Positions 12,380 through 12,710 of a DNA stretch of 12,710 bases are shown one piece after another. The notes beneath the pieces were generated by a model. The model saw only the letters and a program-made list of their open reading frames with translations. It made no database searches and was not told the origin of the DNA. The translations under genes and the position numbers were made by a program. How positions within the stretch are numbered: the stretch's first letter is position 1; each line of letters starts with the position of its first letter. Source of the DNA: an uncultured Duganella sp. (GTDB lineage: Bacteria; Pseudomonadota; Gammaproteobacteria; Burkholderiales; Burkholderiaceae); contig CAMLSG010000159.1 in the NCBI GenBank assembly GCA_946482635.1, positions 1 to 12,710 on the forward strand, in the 5' to 3' direction.

Positions 12380-12409
12380 ATTCTCTGCGCCGCCGCGCAG
12401 CCCTGTCAA
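12380..12409 (-). promoter_or_regulatory. Sigma-70-type promoter of the DUF1579 gene
   Basis: On the minus strand a perfect TTGACA (12409-12404) is followed by an 18-base spacer and GAGAAT (12385-12380, four of six). The -35 overlaps the TGA stop of the small membrane-protein gene (12408-12406). The transcript would start near 12373, about 28 bases before the ATG. The spacer contains the palindrome CTGCGC-N4-GCGCAG. Confidence 0.6.
12385..12400. repeat. GC palindrome in the DUF1579 promoter spacer
   Basis: CTGCGC (12385-12390) and GCGCAG (12395-12400) are perfect inverted arms around four bases. It could be an operator for the DUF1579 promoter, or a weak hairpin at the 3' end of the small membrane-protein transcript; no T-tract follows directly on either strand. 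Confidence 0.6.
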
Positions 12410-12585
12410 CCGCGCCGCTCGGTTTCGCGCAACTTGCGCCGCAATCGCAGGTTATCTGCCACAGTCGACGCCAAAGCGAGGGTCATCAAAACGACTACTG
12501 CCCCGGCATCCAGGTATCGCCAGAACGCCCAGGCTCCAAAGGCGCAAGCAATGGCGGACAACAACAGCACGAATTGGTCTTTCAT
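12406..12585 (-). CDS. Small membrane protein, 59 residues, unknown function
   Basis: This is a 59-residue protein with two closely spaced hydrophobic segments (about 5-20 and 27-44) separated by FWRYLDAG, and a strongly charged, probably helical C-terminal tail (NLRLRRKLRETERR) that should face the cytoplasm. I do not recognise the family. The start at 12585 is chosen because a GGGGGAA ribosome site lies about 7 bases upstream and the protein opens with MKDQF directly before the first hydrophobic segment; an in-frame ATG at 12666 would add 27 polar residues with no ribosome site. The stop codon overlaps the -35 of the next gene. Confidence 0.7.
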   Translation of the reverse strand: MKDQFVLLLSAIACAFGAWAFWRYLDAGAVVVLMTLALASTVADNLRLRRKLRETERRG

Positions 12586-12675
12586 GATCGATTCCCCCGC
12601 ATCCAACAGCGTTGCACAAAATCGAGGGTAGCGCCGCGCTGGATAATTCGTTTTGCGATGGGGCAAGCGTTGTGT

Positions 12676-12708
12676 TTAAGCTGCGTAGATGCTCACGGCT
12701 TCGACCAT
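12676..12708 (-). other. Possible last codons of a gene running in from the right edge
   Basis: On the minus strand the last 10 codons before a TAA at 12678-12676 read MVEAVSIYAA and are open to the window edge. This might be the C terminus of a gene upstream of the small membrane protein, but ten codons are too few to judge. No downstream hairpin supports it. The remaining bases 12586-12675 show no clear feature except the ribosome site of the small gene. Confidence 0.18.
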
Positions 12709-12710
12709 GA

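Noticed and set aside
12385..12400. Intrinsic terminator of the small membrane-protein gene
   Set aside because: The stem is good but no T-tract follows directly on the minus strand, and it lies inside a better-supported promoter spacer.
1..12710. CRISPR array, tRNA, insertion sequence, integron, phage or att site
   Set aside because: No regularly spaced repeats, cloverleaf sequences, transposase or integrase frames or terminal inverted repeats were seen.

Overview
The window looks like an ordinary chromosomal stretch of a high-GC betaproteobacterium. The protein styles (YegQ/TrhP, YgjV, a Cache-type chemoreceptor, M13 and M28 peptidases, glycine-rich lipoproteins) and the strong third-position GC bias suggest Burkholderiales, most likely Oxalobacteraceae (Massilia/Duganella-like). 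That placement is an inference from recognised sequence character; no phylogeny was run. I see no tRNA, rRNA, CRISPR array, insertion sequence, integrase, phage gene or attachment site.

Layout. Positions 3-353 are the C-terminal LytTR DNA-binding domain of a response regulator cut by the left edge. At 386-862 lies a small uncharacterised lipoprotein. At 940-1710 is an orphan ParA-type ATPase behind a good extended -10 promoter; its 3' end overlaps the convergent ygjV-like membrane gene (1678-2190, minus). At 2271-3566 is trhP (yegQ), a U32-family tRNA hydroxylation enzyme. Its stop codon directly abuts the stop of a convergent beta-propeller lipoprotein (3567-5483, minus). Upstream of the lipoprotein on the same strand is an M13 metallopeptidase (5561-7585, minus), and divergent from that an M28 metallopeptidase (7762-9414, plus). 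A clear intrinsic terminator follows. Then come a Cache/HAMP methyl-accepting chemotaxis protein (9519-11126), a 205-bp structured intergenic stretch, a small VOC/glyoxalase-fold protein (11332-11700), a convergent secreted DUF1579 protein (11733-12344, minus) and a 59-residue membrane protein (12406-12585, minus).

How the genes relate. There is no obvious multi-gene operon; most genes have their own promoter or ribosome binding site. The block 3567-9414 is rich in exported proteins: a propeller lipoprotein and two zinc peptidases, all with signal peptides. It may reflect envelope or periplasmic protein turnover, but nothing in the sequence ties them into one pathway. trhP is a housekeeping tRNA-modification gene, and the chemoreceptor sits alone, without che genes.

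The most unusual stretch is 11127-11331, between the chemoreceptor and the VOC gene. It has an extended -10 promoter, several tandem hairpins (two of them mutually exclusive), and a five-codon mini-ORF with its own Shine-Dalgarno sequence whose stop overlaps a start codon in the VOC frame. I could not match it to any RNA family I know. No intergenic stretch exceeds 300 bases; the longest are 11127-11331 and 7586-7761.
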